From Streptomyces sp. Sge12 (lineage in GTDB: Bacteria > Actinomycetota > Actinomycetes > Streptomycetales > Streptomycetaceae), in assembly GCF_002080455.1 (NCBI RefSeq), contig NZ_CP020555.1, positions 3,712,001-3,776,000 of the forward strand: a DNA stretch of 64,000 nt, written 5' to 3'. A program made the translations under genes and the position numbers. The notes beneath the pieces were generated by a model, which was not told where the DNA came from, made no database searches, and saw only the letters and a list, made by a program, of their open reading frames with translations. The stretch's first letter is position 1, and each line of letters begins with the position of its first letter. This document shows positions 40,835 to 49,930 of this stretch, piece by piece.

Positions 40835-43663
40835 CTACTCGTCCGCGGCCGGGGCGGCGGCCGTCTTCTTGGCCGTCGCCTTCTTGGCGGTGGTCGCGGT
40901 GGTCTTCTTGGCGGTGGTCGTCTTCTTGGCCGCCGTCGTCTTCTTCGCGGCAGCGGTCTTGGTCGCCGTCGCCTTCTTCGCCGGGGCCTTCTTGGCGGGA
41001 GCCTTCTTCGCCACCTTCTTGGCCGGGCCCTTCGCCCGCTTCTCCGCGAGCAGCTCGTAGCCCCGCTCCGGCGTGATCGTCTCGACGTCGTCGTCCCGCC
41101 GCAGCGTCGCGTTCGTCTCGCCGTCCGTCACGTACGGACCGAAGCGGCCGTCCTTGACCACCACCGGCTTCTCGCTGACCGGGTCCGTGCCCAGCTCCTT
41201 CAGCGGCGGCTTGGCCGCGGCCCGGCCCCGCTGCTTGGGCTGCGCGTAGATGGCGAGGGCCTCGTCCAGCGTGATCGAGAAGAGCTGGTCCTCGGTCTCC
41301 AGCGACCGCGAGTCCGTGCCCTTCTTCAGGTACGGGCCGTAGCGGCCGTTCTGGGCCGTGATCTCCACGCCCTCGGCGTCCGCGCCGACCACGCGCGGCA
41401 GCGACATCAGCTTCAGCGCCTCGTCGAGGGTGACCGTGTCCAGGCTCATGGACTTGAAGAGCGAGGCCGTCCGCGGCTTGACCGCGTTCTTGCCCGTCTT
41501 CGGGGTGCCCTCGGGGAGGATCTCCGTCACGTACGGGCCGTAGCGGCCGAGCTTCGCGACGATCTCGTTGCCGCTGACCGGGTCCTTGCCGAGCTCGAAC
41601 TCGCCGCTCGGCGCGGCGAACAGCTCCTCCGCGTACTCGATCGTCAGCTCGTCCGGAGCCATATCGTCCGGTACGTCGGCGCGCTGGTGGCCCTCCGCGG
41701 CCTTCTCGCCGCGCTCGATGTACGGCCCGTAGCGGCCGACGCGCAGCACGATGCCGTCGCCGACCGGGAAGGAGGAGATCTCCCGGGCGTCGATCGCGCC
41801 GAGGTCGGTGACCAGCTCCTTCAGACCGCCGAGGTGGTCCCCGTCGGCCGGCACGACCTCGGTCGCGTCCTCCGAGCCGAAGTAGAAGCGCTTCAGCCAC
41901 GGCACGGACTGGGCCTCGCCCCGCGCGATGCGGTCGAGGTCGTCCTCCATCTTCGCGGTGAAGTCGTAGTCGACGAGCCGCCCGAAGTGCGTCTCCAGCA
42001 GGTTCACCACGGCGAACGACAGGAAGGACGGCACCAGGGCCGTGCCCTTCTTGAAGACGTATCCGCGGTCGAGGATGGTGCCGATGATCGACGCGTACGT
42101 CGACGGACGGCCGATCTCGCGCTCTTCGAGCTCCTTGACCAGCGAGGCCTCGGTGTAGCGGGCCGGCGGCTTGGTCGAGTGCCCGTCCGCCGTGATCTCC
42201 TCGGCGGCCAGCGCGTCGCCCTCGGCGACCTGGGGCAGCCGCTTCTCGCGGTCGTCGAGCTCGGCGTTCGGGTCGTCCGCGCCCTCGACGTACGCCTTCA
42301 TGAAGCCGTGGAAGGTGATCGTCTTGCCGGAGGCGGTGAACTCGGCGTCGCGCCCGTCCGAGGCGCGGCCGCCGATCTTCACGGTGACGCTGTTGCCGAC
42401 CGCGTCCTTCATCTGGGAGGCGACGGTCCGCTTCCAGATCAGCTCGTACAGGCGGAACTGGTCGCCGGTCAGACCCGTCTCGGCGGGGGTGCGGAAACGA
42501 TCACCCGAGGGGCGAATCGCCTCGTGCGCCTCCTGCGCGTTCTTGACCTTGCCGGCGTAGACGCGCGGCTTCTCCGGCAGGTAGTCGGCCCCGTAGAGCT
42601 GGGTGACCTGCGCCCGCGCCGCCGACACCGCGGTGTCGGACAGCGTGGTGGAGTCCGTACGCATATAGGTGATGAAGCCGTTCTCGTACAGCTTCTGCGC
42701 CACCTGCATCGTCGCCTTCGCACCGAAGCCCAGCTTGCGCGAGGCCTCCTGCTGGAGCGTCGTCGTACGGAAGGGGGCGTACGGGGAGCGGCGGTACGGC
42801 TTGGACTCGACCGAGCGGACGGCGAACGAGGTGTCCGCCAGCGCAGCGGCCAGCGCCCGGGCGTTCGCCTCGTCGAGGTGCAGCACCTCGCTCTTGAGCT
42901 GCCCGTTCGAGCCGAAGTCACGGCCCTGTGCGACGCGCTTGCCGTCCACCGTGTTCAGGCGGGCGACCAGCGTCGACGGGTCGGAGGCGTCACCGGCCCG
43001 GCCGGTGGAGAAGGTGCCGGTCAGGTCCCAGTACTCGGCGGTGCGGAAGGCGATGCGCTCGCGCTCCCGCTCGACGACGAGGCGGGTGGCCACCGACTGG
43101 ACGCGGCCCGCCGACAGCTTCGGCATGACCTTCTTCCACAGGACCGGCGATACCTCGTAGCCGTAGAGGCGGTCGAGGATGCGGCGGGTCTCCTGGGCGT
43201 CGACCATGCGCTGGTTCAGCTCGCGCGGGTTGGCGACGGCGTCGCGGATCGCGTCCTTGGTGATCTCGTGGAAGACCATCCGGTGGACGGGGACCTTGGG
43301 CTTGAGGACTTCCTGCAGGTGCCACGCGATGGCTTCGCCCTCGCGGTCCTCATCGGTGGCGAGGAAGAGTTCGTCGGACTCGGCCAGCAGCTCCTTGAGC
43401 TTCCTGACCTGGGCCTTCTTGTCCGCGTTGACGACATAGATCGGCGCGAAGTCGTGCTCGACGTCGACGCCGAGGCGGCGGACCTCGCCCGTGTACTTGT
43501 CGGGAACCTCGGCCGCGCCGCTGGGGAGGTCGCGGATGTGCCCGACGCTCGCCTCGACGACGTATCCGGGGCCGAGGTAGCCCTTGATCGTCTTCGCCTT
43601 GGCTGGGGACTCGACGATGACGAGTCGGCGGCCGCCCTTTGCGGTCTCGCTAGTCGGGGACAA
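40835..43663 (-). CDS. topA: DNA topoisomerase I
   Basis: 942 residues of type IA topoisomerase, which relaxes negative supercoils. The Toprim domain begins LVIVESPAKAKTIKGYLG and contains ATDEDREGEAIAWH. The catalytic Tyr lies in FITYMRTDSTTLS. Zinc fingers are absent; four repeated domains of the form GRYGPY or GRFGPYVT follow, then a Lys/Ala-rich tail (AKKAPAKKA repeats, about 60 residues) that raises DNA affinity and processivity in actinobacteria. The start is TTG at 43663 (LSPTSETAKGGRR), matching the usual Streptomyces N-terminus; the open frame to 43729 is not coding. Confidence 0.96.
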   Translation of the reverse strand: MSPTSETAKGGRRLVIVESPAKAKTIKGYLGPGYVVEASVGHIRDLPSGAAEVPDKYTGEVRRLGVDVEHDFAPIYVVNADKKAQVRKLKELLAESDELFLATDEDREGEAIAWHLQEVLKPKVPVHRMVFHEITKDAIRDAVANPRELNQRMVDAQETRRILDRLYGYEVSPVLWKKVMPKLSAGRVQSVATRLVVERERERIAFRTAEYWDLTGTFSTGRAGDASDPSTLVARLNTVDGKRVAQGRDFGSNGQLKSEVLHLDEANARALAAALADTSFAVRSVESKPYRRSPYAPFRTTTLQQEASRKLGFGAKATMQVAQKLYENGFITYMRTDSTTLSDTAVSAARAQVTQLYGADYLPEKPRVYAGKVKNAQEAHEAIRPSGDRFRTPAETGLTGDQFRLYELIWKRTVASQMKDAVGNSVTVKIGGRASDGRDAEFTASGKTITFHGFMKAYVEGADDPNAELDDREKRLPQVAEGDALAAEEITADGHSTKPPARYTEASLVKELEEREIGRPSTYASIIGTILDRGYVFKKGTALVPSFLSFAVVNLLETHFGRLVDYDFTAKMEDDLDRIARGEAQSVPWLKRFYFGSEDATEVVPADGDHLGGLKELVTDLGAIDAREISSFPVGDGIVLRVGRYGPYIERGEKAAEGHQRADVPDDMAPDELTIEYAEELFAAPSGEFELGKDPVSGNEIVAKLGRYGPYVTEILPEGTPKTGKNAVKPRTASLFKSMSLDTVTLDEALKLMSLPRVVGADAEGVEITAQNGRYGPYLKKGTDSRSLETEDQLFSITLDEALAIYAQPKQRGRAAAKPPLKELGTDPVSEKPVVVKDGRFGPYVTDGETNATLRRDDDVETITPERGYELLAEKRAKGPAKKVAKKAPAKKAPAKKATATKTAAAKKTTAAKKTTTAKKTTATTAKKATAKKTAAAPAADE

Positions 43664-44273
43664 CTTGGCTCTTCTCTCCGGTCGGCACTCGGTCGCAGTA
43701 CGGCGACGCTGCGGAGTGTGACGGTACAACCCGCCCCCGTGTCAAACGGCAGAAGCCCGCAACGGCCACTCGAACGGTAACCCGACAAGTGCCGTTTCTG
43801 CCGCCCGGATGCCGCGCCGGGGCGTTCCCGATCACCGGGCAGGGTGGTCGAAGGGCCGTCTGGCCGCGCCTTCGCACCCGGTCCCGCGCCTGCTCCGACG
43901 TCGTGTTTTCGCGCCGGGGCCTCCTCGTGATCCCGGTCCGGTCCAGACCCGCGATCTCGTTGCGGCAGCCGCGCGAGGCGCCCCGGTCCGAGGGCCGCCG
44001 GCGCTGCGCCGACGAGCCGGAGCGGCGGTACGACCGCGACGGGGCGCACGCCGTCCGCCACCGGCTCACGGTGGAAGAGTGCGCGCCCCGTCCAGGCCTG
44101 CAGAGCCGCCCCGAGCAGCGGGAACACGGGCCGGGCGAAGATCGCCGGACCGTTTTCCGCGCCGCTCCCCCACTCCCCCGGGCCGCTCTCGGGATCCCCC
44201 CGGATCCCTCTGACCGACAGACTGGCAGCCCCGGGGGTACGCCGGGCGAACCCCGGGTTACATCCAGGGGCGG
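43664..44273. other. 610-bp gap between topA and methyltransferase, possible gene remnant
   Basis: No intact gene is seen. The first 100 bases upstream of topA should hold its promoter, where supercoiling-sensitive control is expected. On the minus strand a frame from about 44170 to 43990 reads AIFARPVFPLLGAALQAWTG and then VADGVRPVAVVPPLRLVGAA with high third-position GC, like real coding sequence. It then loses that bias and has no start with a ribosome site. It could be a decayed membrane-protein gene. A terminator for the methyltransferase lies at 44230-44257. Confidence 0.4.
44230..44257 (-). terminator. Terminator after methyltransferase gene
   Basis: CCCGGGG (44230-44236) and CCCCGGG (44251-44257) enclose a loop that holds a further GCCGGGC, directly after the stop at 44274. 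Confidence 0.5.
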
Positions 44274-45788
44274 CTACGGGGTGCGGCCCGCCACGGGGTC
44301 CAGGAAACCCTGCTCGACCAGCAGCCGGATGGCCTCCGGAGTGCGGTCCCGCAGCACGACCGGGTCCTCCTGCATCAGCTGCGCGATCGCGTCCAGGATC
44401 CGGCCCGCGCTCAGTGAGCCGTCACACACTCCGGCGAACCCGGCGCCGACCGTGTCGACCTTGGTCGCGCGGCGCATTCCGCGGTTCTGGCGCAGCACGA
44501 CGTGTTCCGGATCCTCCGCGCCGGGCGCGCCGACCTGCTCCTGGACCACTTCCTCGGCGAGCGTGAAACGAGCCTCCAGCAGGGCCGCGTCATCGTGCTC
44601 GCGCAGGTAGTCCTGGCGCGCGAAATGGGCCAGCACGGCGTCGCCGAGCGGCTGCTCGACCGTGTGCGGCCACTCCTCGACCACGATCGAGGGCTCGGCC
44701 GCGTCCGTCCGGCGCAAGGTGATCCACCCGAAGCCGACGGACTTGGTCCCGCGCGCCTCGAACTCGTCCAGCCAGTCCTCGTACCGGCGGGCGTACTCGG
44801 CCGGGTCGGTCCGGTGGTCACCCGCGTCGCGCAGCCACAGCTCGGCGTACTGCGTGACGTCCTGCACATCACGCTGCACGATCCAGGCGTCGCAGCCGCG
44901 CGGCACCCAGGAGCGGAGCCGGTCGTGCCAGTCCTCGCCCTCCACGTGCTGCCAGTTGCCGAGGAACTGCGCGTACCCGCCCGGGTTGAGCCGCGCACCG
45001 GCCTGCTGGACCAGGGTCCGGCACAGGTCGTCGCCGCCCATGCCGCCGTCCCGGTACGTCAGCCGGGCGCCGGGGGAGATCACGAACGGCGGGTTGGACA
45101 CGATCAGGTCGTACGTGGCCTCCCCGACCGGCTCGAAGAGCGACCCGGTGAGCAGCTCGGCCTCCGGGGCCCCGGACAGGGCCAGCGTCAGGCGGGTGAA
45201 TTCCAGGGCCCTGGGGTTGACGTCCGTGGCGGTGACCCGGGTGGCGTGCCGGGAGGCGTGCAGCGCCTGGATTCCGGATCCGGTGCCGACGTCCAGGGCG
45301 GAGCCGACCGGGGTGCGGACGGTGATCCCGGCCAGGGTGGTGGACGCACCGCCCACACCGAGGACCACGCCCTCCTCGCGGCTGCCGATCCCGCCGGCCC
45401 CGCCGACGGCGCAGCCGAGGTCGGAGACGATGAACCAGTCCTCGCCGTCCGGCCCGCCGTACGGGCGTACGTCGACGGTGGCGTGCACCTCGTCACCCTC
45501 CAGCCGCAGCCAGCCGTCGGCCAGGGCCGCGTCGACGGGCAGCGCCCCGGCGGCGTGCACGTACGGCTCCGGCTGCTGGAGCAGGAACAGCCGGACCAGG
45601 CTCGCGAGCGCCCCGTCGCCGGGGCCGCGGGTGGCGCGCAGGGCCGGGACGGTCTCGCTGCGGGCCAGCGCGGCGTAGGCGGGGGCGCCGAGCAGGTCGA
45701 GCAGCCCGTCGGCGGTGAAACCGGCGTCGAGCAGGGCTTCGCGGAGCTCGGCGGCGCGGTCGGGCGTGGGAAGGCTGGTGGTACTCAC
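44274..45788 (-). CDS. Class I SAM-dependent methyltransferase with DUF7059 domain
   Basis: 504 residues. An N-terminal helical/winged region (residues 1-150, DUF7059 type) precedes a Rossmann methyltransferase with SAM motif ALDVGTGSGIQALHAS. It also has the NPPF motif (DLIVSNPPFVISPG) typical of N-methyltransferases acting on bases or Gln. A further C-terminal domain of about 180 residues follows. The substrate is probably rRNA or a protein (RsmC/PrmC-like), not DNA by necessity. The start GTG at 45788 has only a weak ribosome site. The gene is conserved between topA and hppA in Streptomyces. Confidence 0.88.
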   Translation of the reverse strand: MSTTSLPTPDRAAELREALLDAGFTADGLLDLLGAPAYAALARSETVPALRATRGPGDGALASLVRLFLLQQPEPYVHAAGALPVDAALADGWLRLEGDEVHATVDVRPYGGPDGEDWFIVSDLGCAVGGAGGIGSREEGVVLGVGGASTTLAGITVRTPVGSALDVGTGSGIQALHASRHATRVTATDVNPRALEFTRLTLALSGAPEAELLTGSLFEPVGEATYDLIVSNPPFVISPGARLTYRDGGMGGDDLCRTLVQQAGARLNPGGYAQFLGNWQHVEGEDWHDRLRSWVPRGCDAWIVQRDVQDVTQYAELWLRDAGDHRTDPAEYARRYEDWLDEFEARGTKSVGFGWITLRRTDAAEPSIVVEEWPHTVEQPLGDAVLAHFARQDYLREHDDAALLEARFTLAEEVVQEQVGAPGAEDPEHVVLRQNRGMRRATKVDTVGAGFAGVCDGSLSAGRILDAIAQLMQEDPVVLRDRTPEAIRLLVEQGFLDPVAGRTP

Positions 45789-45875
45789 GCGTCCATTGTG
45801 TCCGCTGGGACCCGTCCTGCCGATCACACCGGGCCCGGGCCCGGCGGCCGACCGTGAGAAAGGGCGGCCGGGCGC

Positions 45876-45919
45876 GAAAGGGCGGCCGGGCTCCCTTGCG
45901 GGATCCCGGCCGCCCTTTT
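45876..45919 (-). terminator. Terminator of lipoprotein gene with duplicated arm
   Basis: AAAGGGCGGCCGGG (45877-45890) pairs with CCCGGCCGCCCTTT (45905-45918), a 14-bp stem. An identical arm GAAAGGGCGGCCGGG occurs 18 bases away at 45858-45872, so two alternative hairpins are possible. Confidence 0.8.
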
Positions 45920-45960
45920 CGGCGTACCGCGCCGAAAGCCGCCCGCGGGGGCCGGCCGCG

Positions 45961-46524
45961 CTACTGCGGAGCCGGCGCCGTCGCGACCTGGCAGCCCTTC
46001 TGGTTGTTGATCGCCTTGTCCAGGCCGCCCGCGTTGAGCTGGGCGAGCGCGTCCTGGCCGCCCTTCGTGGCCTCCTGGAGGCCGCCCGCGACCTCCTTGA
46101 GGCCGTCGGCGAACTTCGGCTGGTCCTTCGGGTCGAGGGCGTCCATCTTCGCCTTCAGATCGGCGTAGCCCTTGGAGGTCGACTCGAATCCCTTGGCCGC
46201 CGCCGCCTGGGTCGCGGCGCCGTTCTTGGCGGGCGGAATGCCTGCTGACTGCAGGGCGGCCCCCATCGTCCGGTAGGACTCGGACATGATCCCGAAGGCC
46301 GCCGAGTCGGTCTTCTGGACGTCCTCGGGCTTACTGCTCTCGGAGGCCACGCGCTTGATGTCGGCGTTGGCGGTCTCGATCTTCTTGAGTTCGGGTTGCC
46401 ACTGGTCACAGACCTTTTTGGCCCAGGCACTGGCCTTCTCGTCGGTCTCATCGCCGCTGCAGCCGGACAGGACGAGCATCAGCACCGCACCGCCCGACAT
46501 TGCGGCCGCAAGCTTCTTGTTCAC
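45961..46524 (-). CDS. Small secreted lipoprotein
   Basis: 187 residues. The signal peptide VNKKLAAAMSGGAVLMLVLSGCSG has a lipobox LVLSGC (Cys 22). The mature part is helical, Ala/Lys-rich, with two further Cys (KVCDQW and KGCQVAT) at its ends that may pair. No enzyme motif. The GTG at 46524 follows AAGGGACC. It lies between hppA and the methyltransferase, all on the minus strand but each with its own terminator. Confidence 0.88.
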   Translation of the reverse strand: MNKKLAAAMSGGAVLMLVLSGCSGDETDEKASAWAKKVCDQWQPELKKIETANADIKRVASESSKPEDVQKTDSAAFGIMSESYRTMGAALQSAGIPPAKNGAATQAAAAKGFESTSKGYADLKAKMDALDPKDQPKFADGLKEVAGGLQEATKGGQDALAQLNAGGLDKAINNQKGCQVATAPAPQ

Positions 46525-46590
46525 CGGATTGGTCCCTTCGAAGGCTCTCGGCCCGGAAGATACACGCATGCCGTCCGGGGACGCACAAAG

Positions 46591-46628
46591 GCGGACAGAC
46601 GGCGCGTGAGTCCGCGCCGCCCGTCCGC
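46591..46628 (-). terminator. Terminator of hppA
   Basis: GCGGAC and GGCGCG on one side face CGCGCC and GTCCGC on the other, a two-part stem with a small internal loop. It lies 61 bases beyond the hppA stop. Confidence 0.6.
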
Positions 46629-46688
46629 CGTTCGGGCGTACCGGCCGGCCCTGCCCGGCCCTGCCCGTTCCGCTGGCCGAACCTCGGG

Positions 46689-49091
46689 TCAGGAGACCGT
46701 CGCGGGGTCGGCCGACTGGGCCACCCGCTCGGCGGCTCCGCCTTCGCTCTCGTCGCCGACGGCGATGCCGCGGCGCTTGGAGATGTACACCGCCGCGATG
46801 ATCACTCCGATCGCGAGGACCGCGACGATCGCCCGCACGGTCGGGCTGCTGTCCGCGCCGTAGCTGAACTGCACGACGGCGGGAGCGATCAGCAGCGCCA
46901 CCAGGTTCATGACCTTGAGCAGCGGGTTGATCGCGGGACCGGCGGTGTCCTTGAACGGGTCGCCGACGGTGTCGCCGATGACGACGGCCGCGTGCGCCTC
47001 GCTGCCCTTGCCGCCGTGGTGGCCGTCCTCGACGAGCTTCTTCGCGTTGTCCCACGCGCCGCCGGAGTTGGCGAGGAAGACCGCCATCAGGGTGCCCGTG
47101 CCGATGGCTCCGGCCAGGAAGGAGCCGAGGGCGCCCACACCGAGGGAGAAGCCCACGGCGATGGGGGTGAGCACGGCGAGCAGGCCGGGTGTGGCGAGCT
47201 CGCGCAGCGCGTCCTTGGTGCAGATGTCGACGACGCGCCCGTACTCGGGCTTCTCGGTGTAGTCCATGATCCCGGGGTGCTCGCGGAACTGGCGGCGCAC
47301 CTCGTAGACGACGGCGCCCGCGGAGCGGGAGACGGCGTTGATGGCGAGGCCGGAGAACAGGAACACGACGGCCGCGCCCAGGATCAGCCCGACGAGGTTG
47401 TTGGGCTGTGCGATGTCGAGGCTGAGGTTCATCTCCCCGGCCTTGGCTCCCACCTCCTTGACCGCGGTGGCGATCGCGTCGTTGTACGAGCCGAAGAGCG
47501 CCGCCGCGGCGAGCACGGCCGTGGCGATGGCGATGCCCTTGGTGATGGCCTTGGTGGTGTTGCCCACGGCGTCGAGGTCGGTCAGGACCTGCGCACCGGC
47601 GCCCTCGACGTCGCCGGACATCTCGGCGATGCCCTGGGCGTTGTCGGAGACGGGCCCGAAGGTGTCCATGGCGACGATGACGCCGACGGTGGTGAGCAGG
47701 CCGGTGCCGGCCAGGGCCACCGCGAAGAGCGCGAGCAGGATCGACGTACCGCCGAGCAGGAACGCGCCGTAGACGCCGAGGCCGATGAGCAGCGCCGTGT
47801 AGACGGCGGACTCCAGACCGACGGAGATGCCGGCGAGGACGACGGTGGCCGCGCCGGTCAGGGAGGACTTGCCGATGTCCCGGACGGGGCGCCGGTTGGT
47901 CTCCGTGAAGTAGCCGGTCAGTTGCTGGATCAGGGCCGCCAGCACGATGCCGATGGCGACGGCGACGACCGCCAGGATGCGCGGGTCACCGGAGTGGTTG
48001 GTGATCGCCGGGTTCTCGACGCCGACCAGCTCCTTGTAGGTGGCCGGCAGGTAGGCGTAGACGGCGATCGCGACCAGCACCAGGGAGATCACGGCCGAGA
48101 TGAAGAAGCCGCGGTTGATGGCGGTCATGCCGCTGCGGTCGGAGCGCCGCGGGGAGACCGCGAAGATGCCGATCATCGCGGTGATGACGCCGATCGCGGG
48201 GACGATCAGCGGGAAGGCGAGGCCCAGGTCACCGAAGGCGGCCTTGCCGAGGATGAGCGCGGCCACGAGGGTGACGGCGTACGACTCGAAGAGGTCGGCC
48301 GCCATTCCGGCGCAGTCTCCGACGTTGTCGCCCACGTTGTCGGCGATGGTCGCGGCATTGCGCGGGTCGTCCTCCGGAATGCCCTGCTCGACCTTGCCGA
48401 CCAGGTCGGCGCCGACGTCGGCGGCCTTGGTGAAGATTCCGCCGCCCACGCGCATGAACATCGCGATCAGGGCGGCGCCGAGGCCGAAGCCCTCCAGGAC
48501 CTTGGGGGCGTCGGCGGCGTAGACCAGCACGACGCAGGAGGCGCCGAGCAGGCCGAGTCCGACGGTGAACATGCCGACGACGCCGCCCGTGCGGAAAGCG
48601 ATCTTCATCGCCTTGTGGGAGACCTCGGTCAGGTCCTTGGCGGGCTCCCCCTCGGCCGGGGTGGCCTCGCGTGCGGCGGCGGCGACGCGGACGTTGGCCC
48701 GGACCGCCAGACGCATGCCGATGTAGCCGGTGGCGGCCGAGAAGATGGCGCCCACGAGGAAGAAGGCCGAACGCCCGCTCCGCTGCGACCAGTCGTCGGC
48801 GGGGAGCAGGAAGAGCAGGAAGAAGACCACGACGGCGAAAACGCCGAGGGTGCGCAACTGCCGGCCGAGATAGGCGTTGGCGCCCTCCTGGACGGCTGCT
48901 GCGATCTTCTTCATGCTGTCGGTTCCCTCGTCGGCGGCGAGGACCTGGCGGACCAGGATCTGCGCGACGACGAGTGCGGCAAGTGCCACGGCCGCAATGA
49001 CGATCACGATGAGCCGATTGTCATCGGTGAGTACTGCGGATGCCAGATCTGTGGTGCGATCCGGCGCGATAGGGGTGAAGAGCCCCGTCAT
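46689..49091 (-). CDS. hppA: H+-translocating membrane pyrophosphatase
   Basis: 800 residues with about 16 membrane helices. It couples pyrophosphate hydrolysis to proton export. The catalytic signature ADVGADLVGKVEQGIPEDDP with the following DNVGDNVGDCAGMAADLFE is complete. The segment VGNTTKAITKG has Lys at the position that marks the K+-independent class (K+-dependent enzymes carry Ala), so this is a K+-independent proton pump. The ATG at 49091 has a consensus AAGGAGG site, and a TACAAT -10 lies about 40 bases upstream. In Streptomyces the gene is next to the bldG operon, as here. Confidence 0.96.
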   Translation of the reverse strand: MTGLFTPIAPDRTTDLASAVLTDDNRLIVIVIAAVALAALVVAQILVRQVLAADEGTDSMKKIAAAVQEGANAYLGRQLRTLGVFAVVVFFLLFLLPADDWSQRSGRSAFFLVGAIFSAATGYIGMRLAVRANVRVAAAAREATPAEGEPAKDLTEVSHKAMKIAFRTGGVVGMFTVGLGLLGASCVVLVYAADAPKVLEGFGLGAALIAMFMRVGGGIFTKAADVGADLVGKVEQGIPEDDPRNAATIADNVGDNVGDCAGMAADLFESYAVTLVAALILGKAAFGDLGLAFPLIVPAIGVITAMIGIFAVSPRRSDRSGMTAINRGFFISAVISLVLVAIAVYAYLPATYKELVGVENPAITNHSGDPRILAVVAVAIGIVLAALIQQLTGYFTETNRRPVRDIGKSSLTGAATVVLAGISVGLESAVYTALLIGLGVYGAFLLGGTSILLALFAVALAGTGLLTTVGVIVAMDTFGPVSDNAQGIAEMSGDVEGAGAQVLTDLDAVGNTTKAITKGIAIATAVLAAAALFGSYNDAIATAVKEVGAKAGEMNLSLDIAQPNNLVGLILGAAVVFLFSGLAINAVSRSAGAVVYEVRRQFREHPGIMDYTEKPEYGRVVDICTKDALRELATPGLLAVLTPIAVGFSLGVGALGSFLAGAIGTGTLMAVFLANSGGAWDNAKKLVEDGHHGGKGSEAHAAVVIGDTVGDPFKDTAGPAINPLLKVMNLVALLIAPAVVQFSYGADSSPTVRAIVAVLAIGVIIAAVYISKRRGIAVGDESEGGAAERVAQSADPATVS

Positions 49092-49129
49092 TCGTCCTCC
49101 TTGACGTGATGAGCTCAAGATGTGGACGG

Positions 49130-49155
49130 ATTGTAGGGAGCGCGACCCGATCAAA
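49130..49155 (-). promoter_or_regulatory. Probable hppA promoter
   Basis: Minus strand TACAAT (49130-49135) fits the -10 consensus. The -35 area reads CTGTTTTGAT with an uncertain hexamer (15-17 base spacing). The start would leave a leader of about 30 bases with AAGGAGG. Confidence 0.45.
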
Positions 49156-49282
49156 ACAGTGCGCAGGAAACGTAATTGGCGTGCTCCTGCTCCTCAGCAA
49201 TAGATCGCGTCACTCCATTACCCTCGAAAGTAGTAATGGGGCAAAGGCATTGACGCCGGATCAATGATCTAGGGAAATCAAA

Positions 49283-49305
49283 AAGGCCCTGCTCAGCAGG
49301 GCCTT
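49283..49305 (-). terminator. Intrinsic terminator of bldG operon
   Basis: AAGGCCCTGC / GCAGGGCCTT with loop TCA. On the minus strand it is followed by TTTGATTTCC after the two stem Ts, a classical U-rich terminator. It lies between the anti-sigma gene and the hppA promoter. Confidence 0.88.
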
Positions 49306-49367
49306 GATAAAGATCGGAAGATACGAAGGATTGCGCGCGCGGTGGATGGCGCGGAGCGCGGTGGATC

Positions 49368-49808
49368 TCAGGGCAGCTCGGAGACACCGGCGACGGGCCA
49401 GCTCATCCGAATCGTTCCGCCCGATTCCCCACTGGTCACCTCGACGTCGTCGACGAGCCCGCTGATCACCGCGAGCCCCATCTCGTCCTCGGCCTCGCCG
49501 TCGGACTCCAGGACGGCGGTGATGCCGGAGACGGCGTCCGAGGTACCGCCGGACGGGTGGGGGACCTCGTCACCGACCTCGATGGAGAACACCTTCTCGT
49601 CCTCGGTCAGCACGACGCGGACGGGCGCGGTCAGCCCGTTGAGCCGATGGAGTCCCACGGCACGCGAACAGGCCTCACCCACGGCGAGGCGGACCTCGTC
49701 GAGGACGGCTTCCTCCACACCGACCCGGCGCGCGACGGCGGCCGCGACCAGGCGGGCCGTACGGACGTGTTCGGGCTGGGCGCTGAAGCGCAGTTCAACG
49801 GTGGCCAT
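49368..49808 (-). CDS. HATPase anti-sigma factor, BldG partner
   Basis: 146 residues of the RsbW/SpoIIAB GHKL fold. The N box is VRLAVGEACSRAVGLH and the later boxes include DEVPHPSGG and EMGLAVISGLVDDV. It corresponds to the ORF3/SCO3548 product of S. coelicolor, which binds BldG. The ATG at 49808 follows GAGGGGG. It is encoded 122 bases after bldG on the same strand; in S. coelicolor the two are co-transcribed. The N box has Ser in place of the typical Asn (EACSRAV), so ATP binding may be altered. Confidence 0.9.
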   Translation of the reverse strand: MATVELRFSAQPEHVRTARLVAAAVARRVGVEEAVLDEVRLAVGEACSRAVGLHRLNGLTAPVRVVLTEDEKVFSIEVGDEVPHPSGGTSDAVSGITAVLESDGEAEDEMGLAVISGLVDDVEVTSGESGGTIRMSWPVAGVSELP

Positions 49809-49930
49809 GCGCGTCCCCCTCGGACTACGGGCGTGCCTTGACAGGGGCCCGGACCAACCATGGCCCGGCACCCCCGCTCTCCTTGTCGGCTCCCTGCCGC
49901 CCGGAGGCCGCGGGGAGCCGCTCGGAGCCG

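Noticed and set aside
37386..41900. A 1,504-residue minus-strand frame through topA and tmk
   Set aside because: It is an out-of-phase shadow with random Arg/Gly/Pro composition; only its last part matters, as the natural tail of tmk.
43789..44610. 273-residue plus-strand frame in the topA-methyltransferase gap
   Set aside because: Arg/Pro-rich composition and overlap with the methyltransferase indicate a GC-driven spurious frame.
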